NCBI GenBank assembly: GCA_003024175.1
Contig: MDYQ01000012.1
Location: forward strand, 1-64,000
Reading direction: 5' to 3'
Source of the DNA: Planoprotostelium fungivorum
Lineage: Eukaryota; Evosea; Variosea; Cavosteliida; Cavosteliaceae
Length of the DNA stretch: 64,000 nt
Made by a program: the position numbers and the translations under genes. Of the stretch, positions 13,910 to 26,991 are shown piece by piece. How positions within the stretch are numbered: position 1 is the stretch's first letter; every line of letters begins with the position of its first letter. A model generated the notes under the pieces. The model was not told where the DNA came from, did not search any database, and was given only the letters and a program-made list of their open reading frames with translations.

Positions 13910-16900
13910 ATGAATCTCGACAAAACTCAGGGTGGTGTCCCTGATTTTGTCCTTATGGACCAGTTAACGGAGGATGCAATGGTGGACAATATTGTCGGCC
14001 GTTTCAAGAAGGACAACATTTATGTGAGTCGATCCAATCTCTCTTTTCTCATCGAGCGGTTTCTACATGATCCGTCATCGATTTCATAATCACCACAAGA
14101 AACTGAGTCTCATTTCAGACTTTCATCGGGGAGGTAGTCGTATCGATGAATCCGTACAAGGTAAAGAGGACCAGAGATATAGAGAGTGACAAATCAATAG
14201 GAAGTGAGCGGCCTATACAGTAAGGCCAAGATGCAAGAGTACAAATCAGCATACATGTACGAGAAGAGCCCCCACATCTACTCTCTATCAAATAATGTAT
14301 ATAGAAAGCTTCTTCAATACAGAAGAAATCAATGTGTCATCATCTCGGGTGAATCGGGTGCGGGAAAGGTGATGATACCATCCACTCACTGAGACTGACG
14401 AGAATCACAGACAGAAGCCTCCAAAGTGCTCATGCAATATCTGGCGGCCGTGAGCAAGAGCAGTTCAGAGGTAGATCGAGTCAAGAACCAACTGCTGGAA
14501 TCCAACCCCGTCCTCGAGGCCTTTGGTAACGCAAAGACTCTCAGAAACGACAACTCCAGGTTCGTCTCTTCATCTGTCTTCACTCTCACATCACTCTGTC
14601 CTCTGTTCCCTCCTTCCATTCATTTCCCTCCTTCCATTCGTTTCCCTCACTGATCCTATGCAGTCGATTCGGTAAGTACATGGAAATCCAATTCGACTTT
14701 GATGGAGCCCCCGTGGGTGCCAGCATCATCAACTGTGAGTCTTCATTCTCCTCACTCTACATCATCAGTCCACATCATTCCATCCATACGTCGTACTCTG
14801 TGACATCAATGACTGTTCTCAGATCTGTTGGAGAAATCTCGTGTGGTGGGCAGAACAGTAGGAGAGAGATCCTTCCACATCTTCTACCAGATGTTGGCTG
14901 GTCTATCTGATGCTGAACTGAGTGCGTACCATCCTTCCCTTCACACATCCTTCGTCTTCACATCTTCCTCTTCACGTTCTGATGATGAAAAGAATCGAAT
15001 GGAGTGAGCAAGGACATCAACCAATTCAACTACCTCTCCGTCTCCCAATGCTCCACAGTTCCCACCATCAACGATGTCACCGGATTCAAAGAAGTTCAGG
15101 TGAGTCGACAGAAAGACATCCGAGAGTGACATCCATCAGAAAGCTTTGGACACCCTCGGTTTCAGCGGAACAGAGAAACAGAACATGTGGAAGATCTTGT
15201 CTGGTATATTGCTGCTGGGTAACATCAACTTCAGGCCCGACGAGGCCAAGGCCAACATCACACGAATCCTCGACCAGAAAGGTGAAGGTTGAGAGAGGAG
15301 AGAATGACTCAAGAAAGCAGCTCTGGACGCCGCGGCGGCCGCTCTGACCACGAACGCGGGGGCTCTATCGAGTGCATTGACCACGAGGAGTATCACGACG
15401 GGTGTGGGAAAGAGAGTCTCTTCCATCTCCATTCCTCTGGACCTCCAGGCTGCCGCCTTCACTCGTGATGCACTCGCAAAGGGTGAGGGTTTCTTCTGTT
15501 TCGTGGGATTTGGGTGATGTGTGGTGACGCGGAGCAGGTGTGTACGAGAGACTGTTCAACTGGTTAGTGCAATCGATCAACAGTAGATTGTCCGCCAAAT
15601 CGACGGAAGGAAAGATGGTCGTAGGTATCTTGGATATTTACGGTTTCGAAGTATTCGACGTGAGTTCACTTTCTCTCTCCTCTTTCTTCCTCTTTCTCTC
15701 TCTTTCCCTCTCTCTCTTCTCTTTCTCTCTCTCTTTCCCTCTCTCCCTTTCCCTCTCTCCCTTTCCCTCTCTCCCTTTCTCCCTCTCTGACAGAAGACAG
15801 AACAACAGTTTCGAGCAATTTTGCATCAACTTTTGTAACGAAAAGTTACAGCAGCTCTTCATCGAGTTGACTCTCAAGAGCGAACAGGAGGAATACGTCA
15901 GAGAAGGTGATCCATTGTCGACGTCGACACCCACTTACGTTCGGAGGTATTCAGTGGGAGCCCGTCAAGTACTTCAACAACAAGATCATCTGTGATCTCA
16001 TCGAAGGAGTGAGTTCTCCCACATCTGACAGGATGACTGATGACATCAGAAACCCGTCAGCATCACCAGTCTGATGGACGAATGCTCTCTCATCACAGAA
16101 TCCACCGATTCCACACTGTTGGGCCGTATGAACCAGTGAGCCACGTGACTTCTCCACCTTCTCACGCAGATAGTTCCTTCAAGTCCCACGCCCACTTTGA
16201 GTCACGTGACTCCGCCAAGAGAGACATGACTTTACCCGACAATTCGTTCAAGTTGAAGCATTACGCCGGTGATGTCATCTACAACATCAACGGTTTCCTC
16301 GAGAAGAACAAGGACACCCTCTTTGGTGATCTCGTCAATGCCATGAACGTCTCATCCAATCCCCTCCTCTCCTCTCTCTTCCCTCCTCTCGATCTCAACT
16401 CAAAGAAGAGACCCATCACTGCTGGTACCCAGTTCAAGGTGAATCCATTCTTCTACTCTTTGTCCTTGTTTGATTCTGACGGGAGATTAGAATGCGTTGA
16501 ACAATCTGATGGATCGTTTGTTGGCCTGCGAGCCTCACTACATTCGATGCATTAAGCCCAACGATAACAAGAAGCCTGGTGTCATTGATAACGAGCGACT
16601 ACGTCATCAGATCCGTTACCTCGGGTGAATCTTCACATCCATTCTACATCCATCTATACTTCTTTCATATATTCTGAAACGATGTCAGTCTGTTGGAGAA
16701 CGTGAGAGTGAGAAGAGCTGGTTTTGCCTTCCGTCAGCCTTATCCCAGATTCGTCTGGAGATACAAGATCATCTGCCCTGACACATGGCCTCCCAGAAGA
16801 TGTACGTCTCATTCATCCCATTCTCATTCCTATCATCCCATCCTCTGATATCTCTGCCATCATAAGATGAAGAGAATGACTTGAATCAGTTACGATGAGA

Positions 16901-18397
16901 CCGGGACAAGATGCAGAGAAGACACCAGCAGAGAAGATCATCAAGCACTTGGGACTGAAGGGAGATGACTACAGAATGGGAAAGACAAAGGTATTCATCC
17001 GTGACCCCAGAACCCTCTTCGATCTGGAGACCAGGAGAGACAAGGAAATCCCCAAGGTCGTCGTCAAGTTGCAGACGGCCTGGAGAGGTTACATCGCCAG
17101 AAGTCAGTGGAAGCAGACCAAGGCTGCCATCAAGATCCAGCTCTTCTACCGCAGTGCCAGAGTGAGCCACTCTTCCTCTTTCATCAAATGACTAGCATCC
17201 ATCTACGTTCATCCTTCCATTCTACGAGTAGAAGGACATTGAAGGCTGATGATGACAGTCTGCGAGATGGATGAGAAAGGTGAAGAACGCCTTCGAGGGA
17301 GTGAGCAGAGATGCCACTTACGGAAAGAACATCCAATGGCCAGAGCCTCCCAGAGTCCTCAAGAACGGATCCATCCTCGTCAAGAAGATCTGGGCCAACT
17401 GGAGGGTGATTCATCTCCATCCATTGCATCTTCACATGTACGGACTCCATTGTTCATCACCTGACTGTTCTCAGGCAAGGAAGATGGTGTTAGCACTGAC
17501 GGCAGAGCAACAAGCCGAGATGAGACAGAAGGTGTTGGCCTACACGATCTTCTCTGGAAAGAAGCCATGGGAGTGAGTCGAGAGAGGAGAGGGAGAGACT
17601 GAAAGAAGGGCAGCTGCAGCAGAAGATACCAGGCCGATTACCTGGAGAGCGACAAGAACCCCAACTCGAAGAAGTACATCGAGGCCATGGCCAAGTTGTT
17701 TGCCACCTACGGTGAGTGAAGGGAGACAGGAGAGTGAATGACAGAGTACAGAGGATACCTCCGTCAACTTTGCCGAGTACGGTAACAAGTTCAACTCGAA
17801 GAACAAGCCTGACTTCCGTGGAATCGTGGTGACCGACAAGAACATCTACAAGCACGATCCCAAGAACTACAAGATCAAGAAATACGAGACGCCCATCGTG
17901 CAAGTCACAGACATCTGGTCAGTCTTCCATCTCTTTCTATCTTCTTCCATCGATCGTGTCGACACGATTCAACACGAATGGATAGAATGAGTCAGACTGA
18001 TGGTCTCTCAGCTTGAGTCCATTTGAGGATACCTTTGTGATCGTTCACGCCGTAGAGCCCCACAGAGATCTCTGCTTCGATCTGGGAATCCAAGGAGAAG
18101 AGAAGGCATCCGAGTTTGTCGTGGCTGTAGTTCAGGAGCACAAGAAATTGACCGGAAAGACACTGCCCATTCATTTCAAGGACAGGTGAGAGAAGAGAAG
18201 AGAAGACGGAGGCTGATGGGGACAGCATCACCTACAATGCTGGACGTACACCAAAGGGCAAAGGAGTGGACTACACTCTCAAATTTGAGGCGACAGACGA
18301 TCCCAAGGTTGTCAACTCTCAGATCAGGAGCAAGGGACAAGTGAACACCGTGGTTTACTCGAAGACCAACAATCCCATTGCCAAGAAGAAGCGTTAA
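13910..18397 (+). CDS. short-tailed class I myosin heavy chain
   Basis: Actin-based motor that links membranes to the cortex. The motor starts [20 protein letters not shown]. It carries P-loop GESGAGK|T split by an intron, switch I NDNSSRFGKYM across a splice, switch [25 protein letters not shown], and an actin-contact stretch [18 protein letters not shown]. One or two IQ motifs follow ([30 protein letters not shown]). The tail is a TH1 membrane-binding domain, with [14 protein letters not shown] and a basic end NNPIAKKKR that stops at 18395-18397. I see no proline-rich TH2 region and no SH3 domain, so this is the short-tailed form, of about 1,000 residues as expected. Roughly twenty introns; one near 15660-15790 is a long C/T tract. 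The splice near 16800-16890 is uncertain. Confidence 0.93.
15660..15792 (+). repeat. pyrimidine-rich intronic tract (TCTCTCTTTCCC)n
   Basis: An intron of the myosin gene, opened by GTGAGTTCAC after VFD, that is made almost wholly of C and T on the coding strand, with imperfect TCTCTCTTTCCC units. It is about three times longer than the neighbouring introns. Confidence 0.7.
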
Positions 18398-18551
18398 AGA
18401 CTTTCTTGTAATAGTATAAACACAATATGCCATCCAGTCTTCTCTTTTGTTCGATGAGATGTGTACACGAGACGGGATGCATAAGATTAAGAGTGACCAA
18501 CAAAATACGGTTCTTACTGTATGAATTACACTATTATCTCCAATAACTCAT

Positions 18552-19136
18552 TTATAAGAGAGAGGCTACGAAGGCAACAGCGATCAGTCCCACACAGTAG
18601 AGCGTGAGACTTCCTGAGCTGTCTACGGCATTGTAAACCTCTCCCTGACTGAGACAGATCGTTTTGGAGTGACCGCGAAAGTCACCTGGAGAGCATGCTG
18701 CGGGTGTGCACGAAGATGCATTGTACAAGACGGATGAGTATCCCAGACCGACACACCCAGTCGTGTTTGTTGGAAAATTCTCTGAGATAGAATCGTGAGG
18801 GCCTGGTGCGGGCTGAAAGGTTGGACCCATGTAAGCCTTGAGATAGGGTCCACGAGATGGTTGATCTGTTGTACGACAAGCACCGAGAGTGTAAGTAAAG
18901 GAGCCGTTCAAAGGGGTCCCACTGCAGGCAGAGTTTCTATACCCCAGGATTGTGACGATATTACCACTGAGAGAGATGTGGAAATAGAGGCCTTCCGTCT
19001 CAACATCGCATCCCAATGGTGCCGAGCCGGCCACCATAGGTCCGCTGCAATTAGCGTATTGATAGTAGGTCCTCATAAAAGTGGTGGCCGAGGAAGTTGC
19101 GAGAGAAAAGAGACAGAGGGCCAGAACGGTATGCAT
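18552..19136 (-). CDS. small secreted Cys-rich protein with GPI-anchor-like tail
   Basis: Intronless 194-residue protein that I do not recognise as a named family. The first about 18 residues (MHTVLALCLFSLATSSA) form a clear signal peptide. The body holds about twelve cysteines, several N-glycosylation sites (such as NCS, NGS, NTT, NAS), and ends in a Ser-rich hinge plus a hydrophobic stretch GLIAVAFVASLL with no cytoplasmic tail, the usual layout for GPI attachment. It is likely displayed at the cell surface. It lies tail to tail with the myosin gene (155 bp between stops). The lack of introns contrasts with its neighbours. Confidence 0.7.
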   Translation of the reverse strand: MHTVLALCLFSLATSSATTFMRTYYQYANCSGPMVAGSAPLGCDVETEGLYFHISLSGNIVTILGYRNSACSGTPLNGSFTYTLGACRTTDQPSRGPYLKAYMGPTFQPAPGPHDSISENFPTNTTGCVGLGYSSVLYNASSCTPAACSPGDFRGHSKTICLSQGEVYNAVDSSGSLTLYCVGLIAVAFVASLL

Positions 19137-19343
19137 GCGCTCTTCTGCTTGATGAAGATGTGATTATGACTGAATTGCATTTCAAAGGGACGAATGACTG
19201 CGATATCTGCCGTCAAACAGACAAAAGGTTGACTGGTATTGCCGCGAATGGGCAGTCACTCCCACTAAATTCCGCGAAAATAGGTATGTACCAGCAAACT
19301 TGGCCACACAAGAGAATCTTCATTTTTCTTCTCAGTATCTATT

Positions 19344-20613
<1,270 letters not shown>

Positions 20614-23600
20614 ATGGATGCATCGGGTCTCTCTCGCATAGTCAGCTTCGACAGTATCGTTCGAGTGAAGCTGTTCTCTGATGCTGATAGAAGTCGTTCG
20701 ATCGCTTCTGTCGGGCAGAGCGAAATATCGATCAGGTAAGATGGATAGTTTCTGTCAATTATCACGTTTGTGACCTTGTTGACAAATCATTTCATTAGAG
20801 ATCCTCGAAGAGGAAATACAGAGAGGAAGTATCCATTTGCAACGACATTTGGAAGCGAAGCTTCAAATGATGATGTTTTCCAATCTCTGAATGAAGGTGA
20901 ATGCATTCCACCCGTCGTATATAATATCTGTTAGGAATCTGTCGGTGGCTGAAAGATGGATACAATGTCAATCTGATCACAGTGGGGTACTCAGGCACAG
21001 GAAAGACGCACACACTATACGGCACCTCCAGTGAAGCAGGTGCGTTGATCCATCACAAAATCGAGATCTCACTCACGATCAGGTCTGATCCACCAACTGA
21101 TCAAGTACATCATGCAATCACTGGACGAGAGCAATTATAGATTCGGTCTCAGTTGTTGGGACGTGGGGAGAGAAGAAGCGTACGATTTGTTAACCACCGA
21201 CGAAGAACATAATCCCTTTCCTCTCTCGATATCCGAAGACGCCAGCACCGTGGAGGTAACACATCATGTGCCAAAGAAGATGATGAACGTCATAGATTCA
21301 ATCACCATCTGGTTTCGAGCACATGATGTCGCTCGTCAAAAAGAGGTCTCCGAATTGGAAAGAGGATGGACTACGCCCGAACATTTTTCACAACTTCCTT
21401 CGGTTGGTCATATACAAACGATCCGACGGGTCAGTCAGTACCCTCCACGCCATCGATCTCATCGGTGGGATTTTACAGTCATCCACATCACATTCATCCA
21501 TATTCTTCATTCATCGATGTCCTCACAATCCGTGTGATCATCAGTCGATCACATGACATCCAGGACTGACAACAAAAGGGAGCGAGGCATCGACCTATAA
21601 GAATCTGTCACGAGACAACAAGTGGATCTCCCAAGACGTCTTGTGCTTGACCAGAATCATCACCGACATGTCAACGAGGGAGCCGACGAGAGGACACTCC
21701 ACGGGTGACTCTAGGATGGCCGATTATCTTGGACCCATCATGCAATGCGGTAAGAACTGGATGGTGGGTTGTATCTCTCCAATGGACGTGGACCACACGG
21801 ACACCACCTCCACCCTCCGTTTACTCTCCAGATGTGCTGCAGCCAGATCGAGATGTGACATCTTGTCAGGTGATGTCGTGTGATGTCATCATCGATTCGA
21901 ACGAACGGTAGGGATACCATCGGATCGGATCCACTTTGCATCATTCTACGACAAGATGGATGATAAAGCGAAAGAAGAGAGAGCGAGGGACGAGAAGACA
22001 GAGGGAGAGAGAGAATCCATGATACAACCCATAGACCCGAATCAGACGAGACACATCTCTTTCATGGGAGACGATCGTTTCTTGTTCTACGACAGAGAGC
22101 AGGTGAAAAAGAAAGAGAGAAGAGAGGTGATGGATGACAGAGTGAATCGATGGGAGGAAGCGACGAATACCACGAGGACGATTTCATCGATGCTGGAGTG
22201 GAGGAGATCGAAGCTGAATTGAACACCTTCTTGACCAACCGAGAGGAGAGGAGAAACAATAGCATGAGATCCGATTCTTATCCGGTGAGAAGACTGGAAG
22301 ATTCTCTTGATCGAATGCGGATAGAGCCAGGGTGACGAGGCAGAGGAGGTAGAAGAGAAGAGGAGGAGAGTGAAGGATAAGGAAGATCATCGATCCATCG
22401 AGCCGTCACAGAGGGCGAGGAAAAGCATCAAGGAATTGTTCAATCGACAATCTGCTTCACCTTCGATGGATTCACAGTTGGATTCACAGAGAGTGAATGA
22501 AGATGAATTGTTATGAAGCTGATCGATGCAGAAACCACCCAGAAGAGAGGAGTTGACGAGCATGTTGGATCAACTGAGGAGAGAGGTAATGAGAGATAGA
22601 GAGCATCATCTGAGAGAGTGCAGGTGGCGGTAGAACTAGGACAATCGATGTTGAATGAGAGCCATCAGATGACTACATCGGCTATCAACCGTACATTCAG
22701 ATCAAGCACACACGTGAGCTTTCGAGATTTGGCGGATCGTGTTAAGTTGATACAGAACGAGTCGCATGATAGAGAAAGATCGATCGTGAGACAAGAACGA
22801 GAGATGCTCGAAATTGGAGGAGAAATGGAGGACAGTGAAGGAGAGGATGGAGCAGAAGAAGAGAAGGAAGTGAAAGAGGAAGAGAGAAAGGAGATACATC
22901 CACAGGATCACATAGGCTCCATCGTTGGGGATCCTCACTTCTCTCGAAAAGTATTGGAGACGGAAATCGATCTCTTGAAGAGGAACTACCAAACAGCCTT
23001 GAACGTCATCAAGGTGTGCACATCATTGGAATCCATCTCAATGGATGAATAGGAGGAAGAGAATACAAAGGCAGCGTACGAGGAAGTGATCGAAGAAGTA
23101 AAATTAGAGATGGAAGAATTGAGGCTAGAGCACGAAGTCAAGGTGGGGAGGCGAATGATGTAGATGAAATTGAACGATGAAATAGATGGAAACTGCACAG
23201 GCAGAGATGATGACATTACGAAACAAACTGAAGAGGTTGGAGGAGGGGTCAAATTATTCAGATGTTTTTTCCTTATACGAGATGGAACAGGAAAGGTTGC
23301 AAGCGGAGATAATGCATGTGAGGAGGAATGAACATGATCGAAACGTCCATTGATAGATCTATAGTTGCGGAACGACAATCAAAAGCTTGAGGAGAAATTG
23401 GAGACCGCACAGAATGAAGACATGCCGCAAGAGAGGGGAAATAGAAAAGTGAGGGTAGATGCATCAACGAGACTGAATCAATATAGAATCCTTCGGGGAC
23501 TTTATTAAATTCACTTAAAAAATCTCTTCAAGAAGCGAAAGCTGAGATCAGAGAATTGCAATTAGAAAGAGAGAACTTTAAGAAGCAAGAGAGGTGAGTA

Positions 23601-24420
23601 CAGACATAGGGACGTGACTGAATGAGACAGAGTGGCACTCATGCAACAGAGGACACTAGAGAGTATATCGAAGAAAACAGCACAGTGGACGAAGACAATC
23701 GAGATGAAAGAGAAACAGATTGAAGAGGAGAGAAAGTCACACGCCGAGACGATGCAAGAGATGGTACAGATGAGACAGGAGTATTTGGAACTGAAACACG
23801 ATAATACTGTCTTGTCCAAAGAAGTGGCAGAGCAGAACGTCGATTTAGACGATCTCATTCAGCAGTTCTTACAATTGAAAGAGGTGAATGAATTCGAGAA
23901 TTGATTTCATTCATTCTGATGGATGTTCGAAAGAAGGTGATCAAATCGAAGAGAGATCAGATTGAGGCTAGTGTACATAGACAAAATATAAACAAGGCAA
24001 GAACAAAGCCAAAGTCAGAGTCAATGGTGAGGCGATCATCTGAATCATTTTAAAATCGCATCAGCTGATGAGCACGATGCAACGCTTAACGACAGAAATA
24101 TCTCACATCTCAAATGAGCCGAGACTGACGACGATGCTCACCAAGCTGAGAAACGAACTACAGGTGAGAGAGTAACGGTCTGCATCCACTCGAATGACAT
24201 CTGATAGAAAGTGGAAGAGGATCAATTTGTGACGAAGTCTCGAGAGAAACAACTGTTGGACATGCTCGCCGAATTAACGCAGAAAAATGACCCAATTGCT
24301 CAGCAGGTGCACAAATATCAAGAGAAGATCACAGAGCAAGTCGAGAAAATGGCACGACCGAAGGTAAGGCTCTTACATTTAGATCGAAAGAGAGGCTAAA
24401 GACGAATAGTTTCGCAGTGA
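20614..24420 (+). CDS. divergent kinesin-like protein with long coiled coil
   Basis: The start MDASGLSRIVSFDSIVRVKLFSD resembles the first strand of a kinesin motor. A kinesin P-loop follows, GYSGTGKTHTLYG. Past it the motor is eroded: the place of the NxxSSRSH switch I is taken by RPNIFHNFLRLVIYKR, and the switch II DLAGSE is replaced by AIDLIGG. The last motor helix survives as MADYLGPIMQCGKNWMVGCISP. The remainder, about 21.9-24.4 kb, is highly charged heptad sequence (for example LEENLETAQNED-like and VEEDQFVTKSREKQLLDML) and predicts a long dimeric coiled coil. The last intron places a TGA directly at its acceptor (24418-24420). It probably binds microtubules as a slow or non-motile motor, or as a scaffold. 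Exon joins in the coiled-coil part are the least certain. Confidence 0.8.
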
Positions 24421-24498
24421 ATATGGAAGAGAGGGAGATACAAAGACGAATCATGTGCCGATGGATAAACCTTGATCAGAAGGGAGTCTTTTCTACAT

Positions 24499-25234
24499 TT
24501 ATTTCTTGTACGTGTAAAAGTAGTTTCCGTCCGGTCGATCACCCAGATCAGAGACGAGCCTTCTCTGCTGCTCATCGAATGTTGTGGGAACTGCAGTGTA
24601 CGTCTTGTCCTCGTTGCTCTTCATCAGAGTCATGGACGAAGTGGAAGGGACGTTGGCAGTGTTCAAGCTGGGAGAATAGACGGTGGTGGGCATGTCATCC
24701 GTGGGATTCTCGGTGCGGACGGCGAAACCGGAAGGGTATCTTGTTCCTTCATGATGTTTAGCTTCTTTAAAATTCATCATCACGCTCACCAACTGGGTCA
24801 GCTGTGCGGATCAATTCAGATCCCTCTGGAAGAGGGGAGGTTGGATCCTCGAGGGCAGCGACGAGAGCCTGGTTGTCTCTCTTTGGTTTCTGGTGTTGCA
24901 TGATGATGCTCGGAGTTGGGGCATTAGCGGTGACGATACCAGCAGGGATGTCGGTCCCCAAGTAGGGGAAGGTGGCAGAGACATCGGTATTGGGAGGGCT
25001 GATGATCGATGTGGTCGCGTCTCTCTGAGCGTTGACCCGATAGATTCCTCCAACAGGGTTGGATATCAGAAATCTACAACCTCTTCACTCACACCGCAAC
25101 GACATATCACCTCACCCATTGGTACCCAATAGTCCAGGTATGGCGTTGAGCACGGGATTGGAGACTGTAAATTGAGCGTTGACCGATAGGATGAGGCAAG
25201 TGGCCAGTAACAAGGTGCGTGATATTCTATACAT
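24499..25234 (-). CDS. predicted secreted protein of unknown family
   Basis: Three-exon gene. Exon 1 starts with a clear signal peptide, MYRISRTLLLATCLILSVNA|Q, followed by FTVSNPVLNAIPGLLGTNG. Exon 2 (after an intron ending GTTGTAG) begins FLISNPVGGIYRVNAQRD and includes NAPTPSIIMQHQKPKRD. Exon 3 begins TRYPSGFAVRTENPTDDMP and ends DGNYFYTYKK at 24499. Length is about 200 residues, with no cysteine-rich core and no hydrophobic C-terminus, so it should be soluble after secretion. I recognise no domain. It lies tail to tail with the kinesin gene, 78 bp apart. Confidence 0.65.
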
Positions 25235-25670
25235 TTTCGAATGAGATGACTCGGGGCTGTACCTTGGTTCGGAGGCAACTTCCAGAAACAGGAGAAACGC
25301 ACCTCCATCCCCCATTCCGTGGAGGCGTCGCATATTTCTGGCGTCCCCATCTACAACGAACACTACACACTGACGTACAGAATGAAGGGTGACCACCTCC
25401 TGTGCGATTTCATCGAATCGTGGGTGTGGTATCTTGCCAGATTGGCCGACAGTCTCATGAGGGAGTGATTTGTGCGATCACCGACATTGATCTCGAGGGG
25501 GATTGCAAGAGGCTCTGCTAGCAACAGTGTCTTCTGCATAGTGATTCGCAGCACAACAGATGAAGTCGTAGCCGTAGTTCTGACGATACGGTGTGCGTAA
25601 TTTCCGTGGAATTTTGTAACAATTATGACTGAGCAAAGATGACGGTGATAAACAAACGCAAGAGAACATC
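25235..25670. promoter_or_regulatory. divergent upstream region, secreted protein and NAXD genes
   Basis: A 436-bp gap between opposite start codons. I find no coding sequence or named motif in it. Confidence 0.35.
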
Positions 25671-26930
25671 ATGTCGAGACAGCACCTCATCGAATCACTG
25701 AAACGAATCATTCCCTCTCTAGATTACTCTAAACATAAAGGTCAGGCAGGTCGAATCGGTCTGATGGGAGGATCTAGAGAGTATACAGGAGCCCCCTATT
25801 ACGCCTCGTATACCTCTTTGAAAGCGGTGAGATGTCGTGACAACATCATCACGATTCTGACCGACGAAGGGAGCTGACCTATCTTTCATCTTCTGTCACG
25901 AATCAGCGGCCACTGCGATCAAATCTTATTCTCCAGAGCTCATCGTCTATCCGACCATCCCCAACGAAAAGTGTGACGTTCACATCTTCTATAACTCAAT
26001 CTCGCTAGAGGGAAGACGACGAAAGAGATCGAGGGTCAAGTGTTGGATAGTATGTCCAGATTCTTCGACAGCCTTCACGTTCTGGTCATCGGTCCAGGTC
26101 TGGGAAGAGACGAGACCACATCCTCTTGCGTCAAGCGAGTAAGTAGCACTATCAGATCACTCCTATCCTCCATCACGAAAGATGAACGTCAACTGCAGGT
26201 GATCGAGAGAGCTAGAGAGAAGAGCCTTCCCTTGGTGATCGATGGAGTGAGATCATGTCGTTCGATCGAGACCTCGTTCATATTGAGACAGGATGGATTG
26301 TTTGTGGTACAACAAGAACTGGATCTGATCAAGGGATACGAGTGGGCCATATTGACACCGAACGTGAATGAATACAAGAACCTGTGCAAATCTGCCAATC
26401 TGAAGGAAGACAGTACAGTGAAGGAGTTGTCTCAAAAGTGAGTGAGATGACGTCCACGATCAGACGACCATGAAGATTGACAGATCGCAGGTTGGGCAAT
26501 GTGACGATCGTTCAGAAGGGAAGACATGACATCGTATCTGATGGAAAGAAAGAGATCAAGAACGAAGAGGAAGGAGGTCCCAGGAGATGTGGAGGTCAGG
26601 GCGACATCATGTCAGGCCTCATCGGTACCTTCTTAGCATGGTGTAACATTCATCACAAATCCGGGTAATCGATTGATGAAGAGAATGTTGTTGACCAGTG
26701 GACAGAGAGAAGTTGTCAGAGGATTCACCTTCATACACTCTTCTGTCAGGTTATTTTGGCAGTCTCATCACAAGAGAGGTGAGAATTATATAGACAATGA
26801 TGTACTCATAGAGATGCAGACCAGTCTGGCTGCATTTCGAAAGCATCTGAGATCGACAACAACACCTGATATGATCTCCGAAGTTGGACCCGTTATGGAG
26901 AAGTTCTTTCCTTGTGGCGCGAAACTATAA
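25671..26930 (+). CDS. NAXD: ATP/ADP-dependent NAD(P)H-hydrate dehydratase
   Basis: Repair enzyme of the ribokinase-like CARKD/YjeF C-terminal family that restores hydrated, damaged NADH and NADPH. The start [20 protein letters not shown] is followed by the family marks [23 protein letters not shown], a GADLSFIFC segment, [23 protein letters not shown] (across a splice), AILTPNVNE and the nucleotide-binding [17 protein letters not shown]. It ends [18 protein letters not shown] and stops at 26928-26930, like animal CARKD. There are about nine short introns. I see no clear targeting leader, so a cytosolic enzyme is likely. The splice near 25970-26015 could not be fixed exactly. The epimerase partner NAXE is not in this window. 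Confidence 0.88.
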
Positions 26931-26991
26931 AGAGTTCCTATTGTCACTGCATTCCTGCATCCTCTTCTCACGATCGCATCTGTGGGAGGTG

